Source of the DNA: Rhodospirillales bacterium
GTDB taxonomy: Bacteria; Pseudomonadota; Alphaproteobacteria; Rhodospirillales; JAOUPW01
Assembly: GCA_029879665.1 (NCBI GenBank)
Contig: JAOUPW010000009.1
Location: 1-14,280, forward strand
Direction: 5' to 3'
Length of the DNA stretch: 14,280 nucleotides
The translations under genes and the position numbers were made by a program. Positions 7,494 through 14,280 of this stretch are shown here, one piece after another. Below the pieces are notes generated by a model, which had not been told where the DNA came from, ran no database searches, and saw only the letters and a list, made by a program, of their open reading frames with translations. Numbering within the stretch: the first letter of the stretch is position 1; the number at the start of each line of letters is the position of its first letter.

Positions 7494-8336
7494 TTATCTG
7501 GCCTGGGGCAGAGTTTTCTTGCGGAACACGTCCTCCGTGAGCCCGGTCTTGAAATTGTAGTTGCTCCAGATCAGCTTGGTTCCCTTGCCCGTCTGATGGT
7601 TCTGCATGTCCATTTCATCGGCCCGCCAGTGTTTTTCAAGATACTGCCGGTATCCCGAGAAAACCAAAGTCTTGAGCAGGCTGTCGCGGCGGTCGTAATA
7701 ATCGACCTTCTGGCTGCGGTAGTGCGCCTGGTCAAGCCAGATTACCTGACGGTTGTAACCGGATTTCTGATCCGTCGGTTTGCGTTCCACCACGAAACAG
7801 GTCAATGCGCCGCAGGGTTCGTCTCTGAGGTGGCGGTAGGTGTATTTTTCCACCTCCTGTGAGGCCATATCTTCGTAAGCGAATTCGCTGCCGACAAAGG
7901 GTCCCGACTTGTTGCTGGACGAGATCCGTTTCACCCGCTTCAGCGCGGGAAGAAACAACCACTGGTCGTCCGGACCTGTTTTGTGGCTGAAGGTCAGCAG
8001 CTTGGTATCCTTGATGTCGCGCGGGGTGTTAAAAATCATCAGGGCCTTGTCGCCGTCGCCGTCCACTTCCAGGGCGCGGTAGCGAATTTCCCGTCGGCTC
8101 TCGTCGCCCTGCTTGTTGCGGAGAATCATCAGCAAGTCAGCGGTCGTATCGGTGAATCCGGTATCGCGGCGATCGGCTTCCAGGGCGATGGCGAGGCCTT
8201 TTTCCTCCGGCGTTTCGGCCTTCGCAGTGACTGCGAGGGTGCAGGCGGTGAGCAGAACCATCACCGCGGCGGCCAGGAACCACCGCGCCTGAATACATTG
8301 CGCGTAAAGATATAAAGTGACGCTTTTTCGCTCCAT
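7494..8336 (-). CDS. LolA-like periplasmic lipid carrier or sorting protein
   Basis: The product is 280 residues, exported, and matches the LolA_like outer-membrane lipoprotein-sorting family (the Pfam PF17131 type). Visible signatures are RREIRYRALEVDGDGDKAL, FNTPRDIKDTKLLTF, WLFLPALKRVKRISSSNKSG and FVGSEFAYEDM, in the usual order. The fold is an open half-barrel that carries a lipid chain. The leader is ambiguous: LLTAC fits a lipobox with Cys32, but AKA followed by ET at 40-41 fits signal peptidase I. ATG at 8336 is chosen because GGGGAG lies nine bases upstream; the ATG at 8345 abuts that site. Two further cysteines in EPCGALTCFV could form a disulphide. It lies between an MMPL exporter and a barrel gene, an arrangement that suggests a periplasmic shuttle between them. 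True LolA is about 200 residues and is not meant here. Confidence 0.75.
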   Translation of the reverse strand: MERKSVTLYLYAQCIQARWFLAAAVMVLLTACTLAVTAKAETPEEKGLAIALEADRRDTGFTDTTADLLMILRNKQGDESRREIRYRALEVDGDGDKALMIFNTPRDIKDTKLLTFSHKTGPDDQWLFLPALKRVKRISSSNKSGPFVGSEFAYEDMASQEVEKYTYRHLRDEPCGALTCFVVERKPTDQKSGYNRQVIWLDQAHYRSQKVDYYDRRDSLLKTLVFSGYRQYLEKHWRADEMDMQNHQTGKGTKLIWSNYNFKTGLTEDVFRKKTLPQAR

Positions 8337-8526
8337 CGGGCCCATCTCCCCAGAAGACGGGCATGCCGGACCCGCATACCCGATGAGAAGTAGAATCCTG
8401 AAACTTTGAGGAAGGGTTAATGGCTGGAAATAACGCGGGTTATTGGGCTATAGCGTTATATTAGTAAGCATAATATTTTGTGCACGCATTGACGGGTTTT
8501 TATCTACAGAGCTTTTCCTAGTGACA
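8337..8526. other. Intergenic leader between MMPL exporter and LolA-like gene
   Basis: These 190 bases separate two genes on the same strand. The middle is AT-rich (ATATTATGCTTACTAATATAAC on the minus strand at about 8453-8474) and could hold a promoter for the LolA-like and barrel genes. I find no convincing -35 and no terminator hairpin. The gap means that co-transcription of the MMPL gene with the other two is likely but not certain. Confidence 0.3.
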
Positions 8527-10872
8527 TTATCCCGTCGTCCCCTCCGGTCCAGCTTTCCTTGAGCCGGGCGTAAATCTCAGCAGCAGCGTTGGCAGGAATA
8601 GCAGATCGATGGCCAGGGCGAATACGATGGTGATGGCGGACAGCAATCCCATTTCCGCATTCACCTTGAAACTGGAAAATGCGAGGACCCCAAATCCGGC
8701 CGCCAGAACTGCGGATGTGGTGACCAGGGCGGCGCCGACGGTGGAAAAGGCATATTTCACGGCCTCGACGGGGCTATGGCCCCGTTCCCGCCGCGCCCGC
8801 AGATACTTGGAAAGAAAGTGAACCGTGTCGTCGACGACGATGCCCAGGGTCATCACCGAGATCACCGAAGCCGCCAGCCCCACCTCACCCACGAACAGCC
8901 CCCAGAGACCGAAGGCCATGACCGCCGGCATGGCGTTGGGGATCATGCTGAGCAGCCCGTAGGAGAGACTGCGCAGCGTCAGCGTCAGGGCGGCGGCGAT
9001 CAGGATGATGGCGAAGCCGGCCCCACCCAGCATGCTCTTGATATTGCGCTCGGTGATATGGGTAAACATCATGTTTGCCCCGGTCCCCGCGCGCGCCATA
9101 CCCCGGGGGGCGTTGGCGGCAAGCCAAACCTGCGCACGGTTCTCCATTTCGCGGACTTTACGGGTGCTCATCTTTTTCAGGGTCACCGTCAGTCGGGTCG
9201 CCGACTTATCCAGATTGACCTGATCGGTCAGATCGAGGCCGAGGGGGAGGGAGAGCTCATAGAGCAGCAAATACTGTGATGCCAGTTCCCGGGATTCCGG
9301 CAGCCGGTAAAATTCGGGATTGTCGCCGTGCATGTTCCTGTTCAGGCGTTTCATGACGTCGGCCAGGCTGTTGACATGGATCACGCCCGGTTGGCCGCGG
9401 AACCACTCGGCGAACCGGTTCAGGGTCTCCAGGTAGACGGGTTCGGCGATGCCGCCCGGTTCGGCGGCCTGCAGTGGATACTGTATATCGAGCATTCCGG
9501 TGAGATGGTTGCCGGCGAAGTCGGTGTCGGCGCGGAACGGAATCCTCGGATCGAAGTAATCGATGAAGTTGTCGTTTAGTTCGATTCGGGGAATGAAGGC
9601 GGCGAGAACGGCCATCCCCGCGAGCGCGCCCCAGAAGAAGCGCCGCCAGCGGCTGCACACACAATCGCTCAGCCACGCCATGGCGCCGTAAAGGCCGATG
9701 GTTTGGGGAACACGGCGAAGGGGCAGGATGGAAACCGCTGCCGGCAATACCGTGATGGAGAAGACAAAGGCCACCGCAACGCCGATGGCAGTCAGGTTGC
9801 CGAGGTCGTGGAAGGGGGGAGAATCGCTGGTATTCATGCTCAGGAAACCGATCGCCGTGGTCAGGCTGGTCAGGAATACGGGTTCCATGTTGATGCGAAG
9901 GCTTTCCACGATGGCTTCGTCTTTCGATTTTCCATGGCGCATTTCGTGGAACATGGACACCAGAATATGAACGCAGTCCGCCATCGCCAGGGTCATGATT
10001 ACCGTCGGGGCCGTTGCCGAAGGCGGCGTCAGCTTTATCCCCGCCCAACCCGCGGCGCCGACGGCGACGAGGGACGACAGGAAAACGATCAGCAGTGTCA
10101 CCGCCGTTCCCGAGAGCGAGCGCAGGAAGATCATCAAGGCAACAATCAGGACACCGTACATGATGGGGATCAGGATCGTCATATCCGCCATGCTTGCTTC
10201 CGGAAAGGCATTGGAGAGCATGCCGCTGCCGGTCAGGCGGATGTCGATGCCGGGATGGGCCGCCCTGAACCTGTCCGCTAAATCACGGGCGAAGGCGACG
10301 GACTGCGGCACCTCGGTGGTGGAATCCTTTCCCGGCAGTTGAAGAATCACGTTTACCCCTGTCGCGCCGCCGCCGGGGGCGATCAGTCTGTTGACCAGTA
10401 GGGGCTCGCCCAGCGCCACGTCGCGCACTGCGGCGATTTCGTCGGCGCCGAGCGTCCGCGCGTTCTCCACAAGGTCGGTCACGATAAGGTCGTCGCCCTC
10501 GGCATAGGTATGTTGGAAGTTGGTAATAGAATCGACCCGGCGGGCGAAAGGCATTTGCCAGGCCTCCCGGGTCAGATTCTCCACCAGTCCAAGGGTTTCC
10601 TTTGTGAAGATGTCGTTTCTGCCGGGAACCAGCACGAAGAGGATATTGTCTTGCTTGTTGAAGACGTTCTGAAGGGATTCAAAGGCGACGAGTTCGGGGT
10701 TCTGGCTGCTGAAATAGGCACGGTAATCGGTATCGAAACGAAGCGACGCCGTTCCCCATCCGGCAAGGCCGGAGGCTGCCAGCGCGAGGGCAAGCACCAA
10801 AAACCGGAACCGGATGATCCCCTGGGCGAACGCGATAACCAAGCGATCCACCTTGCCCAACCTCCCCAACAT
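8527..10872 (-). CDS. RND/MMPL-family inner-membrane exporter
   Basis: The product is 781 residues with the RND/MMPL plan in duplicate: one N-terminal membrane helix (about 16-40), a large periplasmic loop, a block of about five helices (about 235-400), then a second helix, loop and helix block (from about 625 to the C-terminus). FDTDYRAYFSSQNPEL just after the first helix is typical of the predicted exporters of the RND superfamily (COG1033 group). MTLAMADCVHILVSMFHEMR in the first half and MTLGIVVDDTVHFLSKYLR in the second are the matching proton-relay and sterol-sensing-like helices with acidic residues. Relatives move lipids, hopanoids or other hydrophobic molecules with proton motive force. 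ATG at 10872 gives a normal N-terminus although its ribosome site is weak (GGGCGG). It is probably the first gene of the exporter set. Confidence 0.85.
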   Translation of the reverse strand: MLGRLGKVDRLVIAFAQGIIRFRFLVLALALAASGLAGWGTASLRFDTDYRAYFSSQNPELVAFESLQNVFNKQDNILFVLVPGRNDIFTKETLGLVENLTREAWQMPFARRVDSITNFQHTYAEGDDLIVTDLVENARTLGADEIAAVRDVALGEPLLVNRLIAPGGGATGVNVILQLPGKDSTTEVPQSVAFARDLADRFRAAHPGIDIRLTGSGMLSNAFPEASMADMTILIPIMYGVLIVALMIFLRSLSGTAVTLLIVFLSSLVAVGAAGWAGIKLTPPSATAPTVIMTLAMADCVHILVSMFHEMRHGKSKDEAIVESLRINMEPVFLTSLTTAIGFLSMNTSDSPPFHDLGNLTAIGVAVAFVFSITVLPAAVSILPLRRVPQTIGLYGAMAWLSDCVCSRWRRFFWGALAGMAVLAAFIPRIELNDNFIDYFDPRIPFRADTDFAGNHLTGMLDIQYPLQAAEPGGIAEPVYLETLNRFAEWFRGQPGVIHVNSLADVMKRLNRNMHGDNPEFYRLPESRELASQYLLLYELSLPLGLDLTDQVNLDKSATRLTVTLKKMSTRKVREMENRAQVWLAANAPRGMARAGTGANMMFTHITERNIKSMLGGAGFAIILIAAALTLTLRSLSYGLLSMIPNAMPAVMAFGLWGLFVGEVGLAASVISVMTLGIVVDDTVHFLSKYLRARRERGHSPVEAVKYAFSTVGAALVTTSAVLAAGFGVLAFSSFKVNAEMGLLSAITIVFALAIDLLFLPTLLLRFTPGSRKAGPEGTTG

Positions 10873-11055
10873 GTTAAAGCCGCCCGCTACGATGTTAAGC
10901 CCGGCATTTTACCGTGTCGAGGCGTGCGTATGGGCATGGCCCGTGAGTAGATGAAGAATCAAGACGTTGCATCGTGACGCTGGCCCGTAATATTACAGGT
11001 AGTGGGGCAAACTCCTTGTTCCAAGGGGGGCTCGGTTATTGGTGGGAGGCGGAGC
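10873..11055. other. Divergent promoter region, exporter and phosphatase
   Basis: These 183 bases lie between two divergent genes and must hold promoters for both. On the minus strand TAAAAT (10906-10911) is a five-of-six -10 match facing the exporter, without a clear -35. On the plus strand TTGCAT (10967-10972) and TATTAC (10991-10996), 18 bases apart, form a weak sigma-70-like pair facing the phosphatase. No FNR-type or sigma-54 motif was found. Confidence 0.35.
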
Positions 11056-11817
11056 GTGCTCGGACGCCTGTTTGAAGGGTTTTGGGGAAAGAAACCGGCC
11101 CGGGTGCCCGAGGGCCGGCAGGTTTATGCCGTCGGTGACATTCACGGCTGCGACGATTTGCTCCGGCGTCTGCATGCGATGATCGCGGAAGACGCCGCCG
11201 CGGCGCCGCCGGAAACGCGTCTGACGGTGGTCTACCTGGGTGATTATGTGGATCGGGGGGAAGGCAGCAGAGAGGTCATCGACCTGTTGCTGGACAATCC
11301 TCTGGTCGGTTTCGAGCGGGTGCACCTGATCGGAAATCATGAGGATTCCTTCCTTGAATTCCTGCAAGACGACGAAATTGGACCCGCTTGGTTCTCTTAC
11401 GGCGGAGATGCCACGGCGGAAAGCTACGGCGCCATTCATGTCAGCGACGGTCCCATGAGCGAACGGTTCCTGCGCATCCAAAAGGCGCTTCGGGAAAATG
11501 TACCGCCGCGCCATCTGGAATTTCTGAGCGCGCTTTCGCCATATCATGTGATCGGCGATTACCTGTTCGTGCATGCGGGCGTGCGCCCCGGCGTGCCGCT
11601 CCCCGAGCAGAGCCCCAAGGATCTTTACTGGATCCGGGACGATTTCATCCGTTCGCGTGCCGATCACGGCCGGGTGGTGGTGCACGGGCATACCATCACC
11701 CCGAAACCGGACAGGCGCCCCAACCGGATCGGCATCGACACCGGCGCCTATGACAGCGGCGTGCTTACCTGCTTGGTCCTGGAAGGAGAGAAACGGCGAT
11801 TCCTGGCTACCGGCTAA
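11056..11817 (+). CDS. PPP-type metallophosphatase (serine/threonine or tetraphosphatase-like)
   Basis: This is a calcineurin-like phosphoesterase of 253 residues with all five metal and active-site motifs of the bacterial PPP group: GDIHG (27-31), GDYVDRG (62-68), GNHE (93-96), HAG (173-175) and VHGHT (209-213). These bind two metal ions and hydrolyse phosphomonoesters of proteins or nucleotides; the substrate cannot be told from the sequence. There is no signal peptide, so it is cytoplasmic. GTG at 11056 is chosen because GGGAGG lies six bases before it; the earlier GTG at 11002 would add 18 unlikely residues without a good ribosome site. The polysaccharide deacetylase gene follows after 128 bases on the same strand. 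In some bacteria such phosphatases sit near exopolysaccharide genes, but a functional link here is only a guess. Confidence 0.85.
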   Translation: MLGRLFEGFWGKKPARVPEGRQVYAVGDIHGCDDLLRRLHAMIAEDAAAAPPETRLTVVYLGDYVDRGEGSREVIDLLLDNPLVGFERVHLIGNHEDSFLEFLQDDEIGPAWFSYGGDATAESYGAIHVSDGPMSERFLRIQKALRENVPPRHLEFLSALSPYHVIGDYLFVHAGVRPGVPLPEQSPKDLYWIRDDFIRSRADHGRVVVHGHTITPKPDRRPNRIGIDTGAYDSGVLTCLVLEGEKRRFLATG

Positions 11818-11866
11818 GGGCAGAATGGCAGTTGGACTTGGCTCCGGCCCAAAGCATAAACTGTGT

Positions 11867-11887
11867 CCTTAACTGAAGCCTTAACTG
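11867..11887. repeat. Two direct copies of CCTTAACTG, 12-base period
   Basis: CCTTAACTG occurs at 11867-11875 and again at 11879-11887, in the gap upstream of the deacetylase gene. A 12-base period is close to one helical turn, as for a tandem regulator site, but two nine-base copies may be chance. No regulator can be named. Confidence 0.4.
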
Positions 11888-11945
11888 GGGCCCAAGAGCT
11901 CCAACTTATTTCAACCACCTTATTTTAACATGAGAAAGCCGCCGC

Positions 11946-12983
11946 ATGCTTAACCCGGAATCCTGGTCCGAGGCTAAATTTCCCGCCGATGGACCGCCAC
12001 TGCTGGCGGTGGTGGTCGATACCGAGGAGGAGTTCGACTGGGCCCTGCCCCATGGGCGGGAGAATACTTCCGTTGCGTCGGTCCGCCATCAGGAGCGGGC
12101 GCACAAGATTTTTGCCGAATTCGGGATCAAGCCCACTTACGTGGTGGATTACGCGGTGGCCAGCCAAACGGATGGTTACCGGCCCTTGGGGGAGCTCTTT
12201 GCTGACGGGCTATGCGAAATCGGAGCGCATCTCCATCCCTGGGTCAATCCGCCCTTTGAGGAAATGGTCAATTACCGGAATTCATATCCGGGAAATCTTC
12301 CCCGGAATCTGGAAAAGGCGAAACTGGAACATTTGACCCTGGAAATTGAAAACCGTTTCGGTGTCCGGCCCACCGTTTACCGGGCCGGGCGATATGGCGT
12401 CGGGCAGGCGAGCGCGGCGATCCTGGAGGAATTGGGATATCTGGTTGACAGCAGCGTCGTTCCGTACACGAATTTCAGCCGTGACGACGGACCGGATTTT
12501 TCCGGCTGTCCCTCCAAGCCCTACTGGTTCGGCGGCGGCCAAAAACTGCTGGAAATTCCGGTGACCGCCGGGTTTGCCGGCCTTCTGGGGGGCGGCTTTC
12601 CGGGGAAAAGTGGCAGGAATCTTTACAAAGCGGTTTCCGGCCCTCTGGGGCTCCGGTTTCACCTCCCCGGCGTGTTGGCGCGAAGCGGAGTGCTGGAGCG
12701 AATTCGCCTTACACCGGAAGGGGTTAGTCATGCGGAGCGGTGCCGCTTGACCCGTGCTCTGCTGGCCGGCGGGCACCGGGTCTTCACCTTCAATTATCAC
12801 AGCCCCTCCCTGGAGCCGGGAAATACACCTTATGTCCGCACCCCGGCTGAACTGGATGCCTTTCTTGACGATTTTAGGCGCTATTTCGACTATTTTCTGG
12901 GCGATCTGGGCGGTTGCCCGGCAACCCTGGGCGAGATCGGTGCCTTGGCCGCCGATGGGGTGGCGCGGACGGGAACGCCGTAA
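11946..12983 (+). CDS. Polysaccharide deacetylase (NodB fold, WalW-like)
   Basis: The product is 345 residues and reads as a carbohydrate esterase family 4 relative. The motifs are in order: VVVDTEEEFDW (23-32), with the metal-binding and catalytic aspartates; GAHLHPW (93-99), the metal histidines; YRAGRYG (145-151), motif 3; DSSVVPYTNF (168-177), motif 4; and FNYHSPSLEPG (282-292), with the late catalytic histidine. Members remove N- or O-acetyl groups from polysaccharides. The WalW-like subgroup, with a VDTEEEFDW start, is found near exopolysaccharide gene sets. I see no signal peptide, which is odd for an enzyme acting on exported polymer; it may act on lipid-linked precursors in the cytoplasm. 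ATG at 11946 has a weak purine-rich site (GAGAAAG) about eight bases before it. It follows the phosphatase and precedes the sigma-54-driven gene. Confidence 0.8.
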   Translation: MLNPESWSEAKFPADGPPLLAVVVDTEEEFDWALPHGRENTSVASVRHQERAHKIFAEFGIKPTYVVDYAVASQTDGYRPLGELFADGLCEIGAHLHPWVNPPFEEMVNYRNSYPGNLPRNLEKAKLEHLTLEIENRFGVRPTVYRAGRYGVGQASAAILEELGYLVDSSVVPYTNFSRDDGPDFSGCPSKPYWFGGGQKLLEIPVTAGFAGLLGGGFPGKSGRNLYKAVSGPLGLRFHLPGVLARSGVLERIRLTPEGVSHAERCRLTRALLAGGHRVFTFNYHSPSLEPGNTPYVRTPAELDAFLDDFRRYFDYFLGDLGGCPATLGEIGALAADGVARTGTP

Positions 12984-13221
12984 AGGGGACATCGGTGCCG
13001 ACGTGGTGCTTGGAACTGTCGTCAGCTTTGACACTTGCCAGGGGTGCGGCCTGAACGACAAAAATAGCTGAACTCTCAGATAGGTAGAGGAAATCGACCG
13101 CTCCAGTTACCGTTTCGCCATCCCCTTGAGTCTTCCTGCGTGTCACGATTGTTTACACTTTCTCCTTTTTTCGGCCCGGACAGGGGTTTCTAATTGTGCA
13201 AAAACAATAAGTTAAGTAGAA
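12984..13221. other. Non-coding region upstream of the sigma-54 promoter
   Basis: No supported gene lies between the deacetylase stop and the sigma-54 promoter. The left part is GC-rich and the right part (from about 13145) is AT-rich with a pyrimidine run, TTTACACTTTCTCCTTTTTT. Enhancer-binding activators of sigma-54 usually bind 80-200 bases upstream, so this is where their sites should be, but I cannot point to a clear inverted repeat. Confidence 0.35.
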
Positions 13222-13237
13222 TGGCCCGGAATATGCT
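13222..13237 (+). promoter_or_regulatory. Sigma-54 (RpoN) promoter
   Basis: TGGCCCGGAATATGCT matches the RpoN consensus TGGCACG-N4-TTGCW at 10 of 12 defined positions, including the essential GG (-24) and GC (-12) pairs at the exact spacing. The start site would be near 13248, giving a 14-base leader that still holds the GAGAGGA ribosome site (13250-13256) ahead of ATG at 13262. Transcription would need an enhancer-binding protein activator that is not in this window. Confidence 0.8.
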
Positions 13238-13261
13238 TGTAGAATTAGTGAGAGGATCCGT

Positions 13262-14017
13262 ATGTCCGGATTCTTCTGTTCAGGCTTGAACCACATGGTA
13301 ATGAAAAACAATAACAAGAACGGCGCAGGCAAGAACGAAAAGGGCAAGACGTCTGTCGGCGGTCAGGTCGCCGGCATCGCGCCTGAAGGCGCCGGTCGCC
13401 GCAAACTCATCACCGGCGGCATGGCGGCGGCTCCGTTCGTTGCGGCGACCCTGTCCAGCCGTTCGGCGCTGGGGGCGGCGAGCTGTACCCATTCCGGTGT
13501 TTTGTCTGGGAATCTTTCGCGCGATCAAATCGAATGTGGCGCCTTCACGCCTGGCATGTGGCAGAACCTGCCCCAGCGTCAGCAAGAATGGGATCGGGCA
13601 GGATTCGGAACAGGCGATAAATTCAACTTTCATTTCCCAGCGCCCGATAAACCGGAATTTGACTGTAGCAATTGTACGGGATTCACCTTTGTTTTGGATG
13701 TCGGCAATGGGGACGACCCTTCGCTTTTGGATGCCTTGCCGCCAGATGGAGGTACGTCGAAGTTCCTGATCCGGCCCAACAGCAGTCCATCGCTTTCTGC
13801 CCATATTGTGGCGGCGTTGCTGAATGCAGGGTGGTTTGCATGGCAGAACGCTCAGCCGGGTATTACGCATTACTATTTTGGGTACAGCGTCGACCAAATT
13901 AAAGAGATCATATTGTCGTATCTTATTCTGAACACCGAAGCGGCGAATTCGGATTTGCTGAATTTTCTGACGGTTCTTAACGAGCGCTTCCATCCGGATC
14001 TTGGGTGGACGAGCTAA
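13262..14017 (+). CDS. Exported TPGxWxN-motif protein with Tat-like signal
   Basis: The product is 251 residues of unknown function. A long polar, lysine-rich N-terminus (1-45) leads to a twin-arginine-like signal: GAGRRKLITGG at 43-53, then MAAAPFVAATLSS, with cleavage near ALGA (about 71). The remainder holds four cysteines, C75, C92 and the pair C135/C138 (CSNC). It also holds TPGMWQN at 96-102, resembling the TPGYWKNH motif I recall from many secreted bacterial proteins. Further on, HIVAALLNAG (181-190), YSVDQIKEI and LLNFLTVLN match the C-terminal half of that same type as I recall it. ATG at 13262 has GAGAGGA five bases before it; ATGs at 13295 and 13301 have no ribosome site but would give a shorter signal n-region. 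It is driven by a sigma-54 promoter and followed after 71 bases by a PqqD-like chaperone gene, which suggests the two work together. Confidence 0.65.
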   Translation: MSGFFCSGLNHMVMKNNNKNGAGKNEKGKTSVGGQVAGIAPEGAGRRKLITGGMAAAPFVAATLSSRSALGAASCTHSGVLSGNLSRDQIECGAFTPGMWQNLPQRQQEWDRAGFGTGDKFNFHFPAPDKPEFDCSNCTGFTFVLDVGNGDDPSLLDALPPDGGTSKFLIRPNSSPSLSAHIVAALLNAGWFAWQNAQPGITHYYFGYSVDQIKEIILSYLILNTEAANSDLLNFLTVLNERFHPDLGWTS

Positions 14018-14088
14018 GCGAACGGCGGATATTTTCCCTTTTTTCCGATTAGTTGAAATGTGCGCCCTTATGGGTTTCTATAGGCACC

Positions 14089-14280
14089 ATGAGTGCGGTT
14101 TCCCGGTCCCCTGATAATACTAGTGAAAAGGTCTGGAAGATTATTTCCGGACCACGTCTGTTGTGGCGTGAATGGGAGGGTCAATACGTTACCTACAACG
14201 ATACCACCGGTGACACCCATCTGCTCGATAGACTTGCAGCGAATGCTCTTCTGAGCCTTGAAAAAACTCCCGCACATTGG
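14089..14280 (+). CDS. PqqD-family peptide chaperone, HPr-rel-A type (5' part)
   Basis: The frame is open from ATG at 14089 to the right edge, giving 64 residues with no stop. The segment WKIISGPRLLWREWEGQY then VTYNDTTGDTHLLDRLAA shows the PqqD-like pattern. The WREW-x-G-x-Y/V, then N/D-x-x-(T/S)GDTHLLD signature is what I remember for the PqqD relative of the HPr-rel-A system, which is named for an HprK-related kinase encoded nearby. PqqD proteins bind a peptide and present it to a modifying enzyme; full length is usually about 90-110 residues, so roughly a third is missing. The start has a weak ribosome site; a TTG at 14053 is a less likely alternative. The 71-base gap after the TPGxWxN gene has no hairpin terminator, so both probably share the sigma-54 transcript. 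Confidence 0.75.
   Translation, partial: MSAVSRSPDNTSEKVWKIISGPRLLWREWEGQYVTYNDTTGDTHLLDRLAANALLSLEKTPAHW

Noticed and set aside
9257..10048. 263-codon minus-strand frame inside the MMPL gene
   Set aside because: It overlaps the exporter in another frame, is rich in His, Arg and Pro, and the exporter's membrane helices run through the same DNA without a break.
11839..11855. TGGC followed by AAAGC resembling a sigma-54 promoter before the deacetylase
   Set aside because: The distance between the GG and GC pairs is two bases too long, and sigma-54 spacing is strict.
11930..11953. Seven-codon mini frame overlapping the deacetylase start
   Set aside because: It has no ribosome site of its own and the bases serve as the deacetylase's own purine-rich leader; chance is the simplest reading.
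12282..13061. 259-codon minus-strand frame opposite the deacetylase
   Set aside because: The plus-strand frame carries all NodB motifs; the antisense frame has none and continues into non-coding DNA.
13153..13347. 64-codon minus-strand frame with a hydrophobic start, over the sigma-54 promoter
   Set aside because: It overlaps both the promoter and the start of the exported-protein gene, and the hydrophobicity comes from the complement of Lys/Asn codons.
1..14280. tRNA, rRNA, insertion sequence, CRISPR array or integrase
   Set aside because: Read through both strands and found none: no repeated spacer pattern, no transposase-like protein and no cloverleaf was seen. A short or diverged RNA gene could have been missed without a covariance search.

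Overview
The window looks like chromosome from a moderately GC-rich Gram-negative bacterium, most likely a denitrifying member of Pseudomonadota. The reasons are a NosR-type nitrous oxide reduction gene, FNR/NNR-type operators, a sigma-54 promoter, an outer-membrane beta-barrel gene and a LolA-like periplasmic carrier gene. I cannot place the genus. All calls rest on reading motifs and remembered family sequences; no search was run.

Layout, left to right. (1) 97-2328, minus strand: nosR, a flavin and Fe-S membrane protein. Beyond its stop, the first bases of the window carry a strong ribosome binding site for a further minus-strand gene outside the window, plausibly nosZ. (2) 2329-2623: a divergent control region with two near-identical FNR/NNR boxes (2463-2476 and 2528-2541). 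Each sits at about -41.5 from a plausible start site, one facing nosR and the other a ferritin-like gene (2624-3580, plus). (3) 3629-5938, minus: an AT-richer two-gene cassette, wbpO/tviB-like dehydrogenase then wbpP/tviC-like epimerase. Together they would make UDP-N-acetylgalactosaminuronate from UDP-GlcNAc for a surface polysaccharide. (4) 6236-10872, minus: an RND/MMPL exporter, a LolA-like periplasmic protein and an outer-membrane barrel, read here as a three-layer export route for a lipid or other hydrophobic molecule. (5) 11056-12983, plus: a PPP-type metallophosphatase and a NodB-fold polysaccharide deacetylase. (6) 13222-14280, plus: a near-consensus sigma-54 promoter, a Tat-like secreted protein with four cysteines after its signal and a TPGxWxN motif, then the 5' part of a PqqD-family gene resembling the HPr-rel-A system chaperone. 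The right edge cuts this locus.

The most interesting part is the right end. A sigma-54-driven exported protein lies directly upstream of a PqqD-like chaperone from a poorly understood kinase/chaperone system, which makes it a candidate substrate or partner. The second point of interest is the paired FNR/NNR operators, which tie an unusual ferritin-like protein to nosR expression. The wbpO-wbpP cassette differs clearly in base composition from both sides and was probably acquired. No tRNA, rRNA, insertion sequence or CRISPR array was seen.
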